Origin: CALAEC01 sp050692915
GTDB taxonomy: Bacteria > Actinomycetota > UBA4738 > CALAEC01
Length of the DNA stretch: 5,538 nt
NCBI GenBank assembly: GCA_050692915.1
Contig: JBOGVU010000129.1
Coordinates: 1 to 5,538 of the forward strand
Direction of reading: 5' to 3'
Shown here: in pieces, positions 4,832 through 5,538 of the stretch
Numbering within the stretch: the stretch's first letter is position 1
Layout: each line of letters begins with the position of its first letter
Program-made: the position numbers and the translations under genes
The notes under the pieces: model-generated
The model's database searches: none
The model's input: the letters and a program-made list of their open reading frames with translations, nothing else
What the model was told of the DNA's origin: nothing

Positions 4832-5538
4832 GCCGCGGCGGCCTCCGCGCCGCCCTCGGGCACGGAGCGGTGGCCTTCGCCCTGCTGTTCCTGTTCGGTG
4901 AGACCCTGGCCCTGCTCCGCGCCGCCGGCCCTCTCGACCCGACGGCCGGGGTCGTCCTGCGGGCAGGCGCCCTGGCCCCGTCCTTCGTCCACCGGGTGCC
5001 CGTGGAGGTCCGCCTGGTCGACATCTCCGGCCCGGAGGGCCTGTTCGGGGGGACATTCGAGGTCGGGTTCACGGTGAGGGTGGCCCTCCTCCTGGCCACG
5101 GCGGGGGCAGGGTGGGTGCTGTTCCGTGGCGGACGAGTCGCGGGAGGGGCTCGGGAGGGGGTCCTGGTGGCCCTGCCGTACACGCTGCTTTCGGTGGGGG
5201 CCGCTCTCCTGGCTCGAGGGTCGGACCCGGCGATCCTCCTCGGCTCGGGGTTCGCCGGGCTCGGCGAGACGAAGGCGTGGCCGTCGCCGTTGTGGTCCGT
5301 GGCCCTGCCGGCCGGTCTGGCCGCGGCGTGCGGGGCGGCCGGGGGGCTGTCGGCGAGCCGACCGGCCGAGGGTCGCCTGCGGGCGGCGGCGGCCGGGGCC
5401 TGGCGCATGACCTGGCTCCTCGTCGCGGGGGGGACCGCGGGCGTCCTGGTTGTGGTGGCCCTCCATCCCGACGCCACCCGGGCCTTCCTCGACGCCCTCG
5501 GTGCCCGGGGGTGGGCGGGGGGCGCCGCCGTCCTGCTG
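4828..5538 (+). CDS. Polytopic membrane protein after sucD, candidate DUF6350/PerM type (3' end outside window)
   Basis: The frame starts with GTG at 4828 inside the sucD stop (GTGA) and stays open for 237 codons to the last base, so the C-terminus is missing. A GAGG lies 10 nt upstream of the GTG. The protein is Leu/Val/Ala/Gly-rich with helices near 12-30, 80-99, 111-129, 155-173 and 192-212, and probably another beginning at 229. Loop 31-79 is the longest soluble part (VPVEVRLVDIS). No catalytic motif is seen and the family is not recognised from residues alone. In many actinobacteria a DUF6350 membrane protein lies between sucD and purN-purH; in Mycobacterium tuberculosis this is PerM (Rv0955), linked to cell division. 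Position and topology support that assignment here, but only by inference. Opposite-strand frames in this stretch are composition shadows. Confidence 0.75.
   Translation, partial: MSRGGLRAALGHGAVAFALLFLFGETLALLRAAGPLDPTAGVVLRAGALAPSFVHRVPVEVRLVDISGPEGLFGGTFEVGFTVRVALLLATAGAGWVLFRGGRVAGGAREGVLVALPYTLLSVGAALLARGSDPAILLGSGFAGLGETKAWPSPLWSVALPAGLAAACGAAGGLSASRPAEGRLRAAAAGAWRMTWLLVAGGTAGVLVVVALHPDATRAFLDALGARGWAGGAAVLL

Noticed and set aside
3548..5056. A 502-codon open frame on the minus strand across sucC, sucD and the membrane protein gene
   Set aside because: Its translation is Arg/Pro/Gly-rich low-complexity text with no domain, and it lies antisense to two unmistakable enzymes. Long antisense frames are expected in DNA with G/C at most third positions.
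1..5538. Mobile element, CRISPR array, toxin-antitoxin pair or tRNA
   Set aside because: No direct-repeat array, terminal inverted repeats, transposase or integrase motifs, small paired regulatory genes or cloverleaf sequence was seen on either strand; the core of the window is a conserved housekeeping block.

Overview
The window is GC-rich, with G or C at most third codon positions, and has the gene order of an actinobacterial chromosome: the 3' part of a PcrA/UvrD-type helicase gene, then a small cobalamin-binding mutase subunit, sucC, sucD and a membrane protein. From memory, Mycobacterium (uvrD1/pcrA, an antisense gene, sucC, sucD, later perM and purN-purH) and Streptomyces (pcrA, icmB, sucC-sucD) have comparable neighbourhoods. 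The host is therefore most likely a member of Actinomycetota, possibly a lineage outside the well-studied genera. The exact class cannot be read from this window.

Layout. Positions 1-1288 (+) hold the C-terminal part of PcrA, whose start lies before the window. It converges on a minus-strand pair. The first (1321-1761) encodes a small secreted protein with two chaplin-like repeats. The second (1878-2339) encodes a single-pass membrane protein whose outer domain looks like a Rieske fold that has lost its cluster ligands. A 76-nt divergent spacer (2340-2415) follows. A tightly packed plus-strand operon then runs to the window end: an IcmB-like B12-binding subunit (2416-2826), sucC (2832-3962), sucD (3962-4831) and a polytopic membrane protein (4828 onward, cut by the window end). 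The operon junctions are 5 nt, a 1-nt overlap and a 4-nt overlap, which implies co-transcription and translational coupling.

Function. The operon places a coenzyme-B12 acyl-CoA mutase subunit next to both subunits of succinyl-CoA synthetase. If the mutase partner acts on methylmalonyl-CoA, this would link propionyl-CoA carbon entry to the TCA cycle step succinyl-CoA to succinate with ATP/GTP formation. If it is an IcmB, the substrate is isobutyryl/butyryl-CoA or a relative. The large catalytic mutase subunit is not in the window.

The operon and helicase are ordinary housekeeping genes. The unusual material is the minus-strand pocket at 1321-2339: a tandem chaplin-like secreted protein behind a possible sigma-F/sigma-B-type promoter, and the ligand-less Rieske-like membrane protein. 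I see no CRISPR array, tRNA, rRNA, insertion sequence or phage-type gene.
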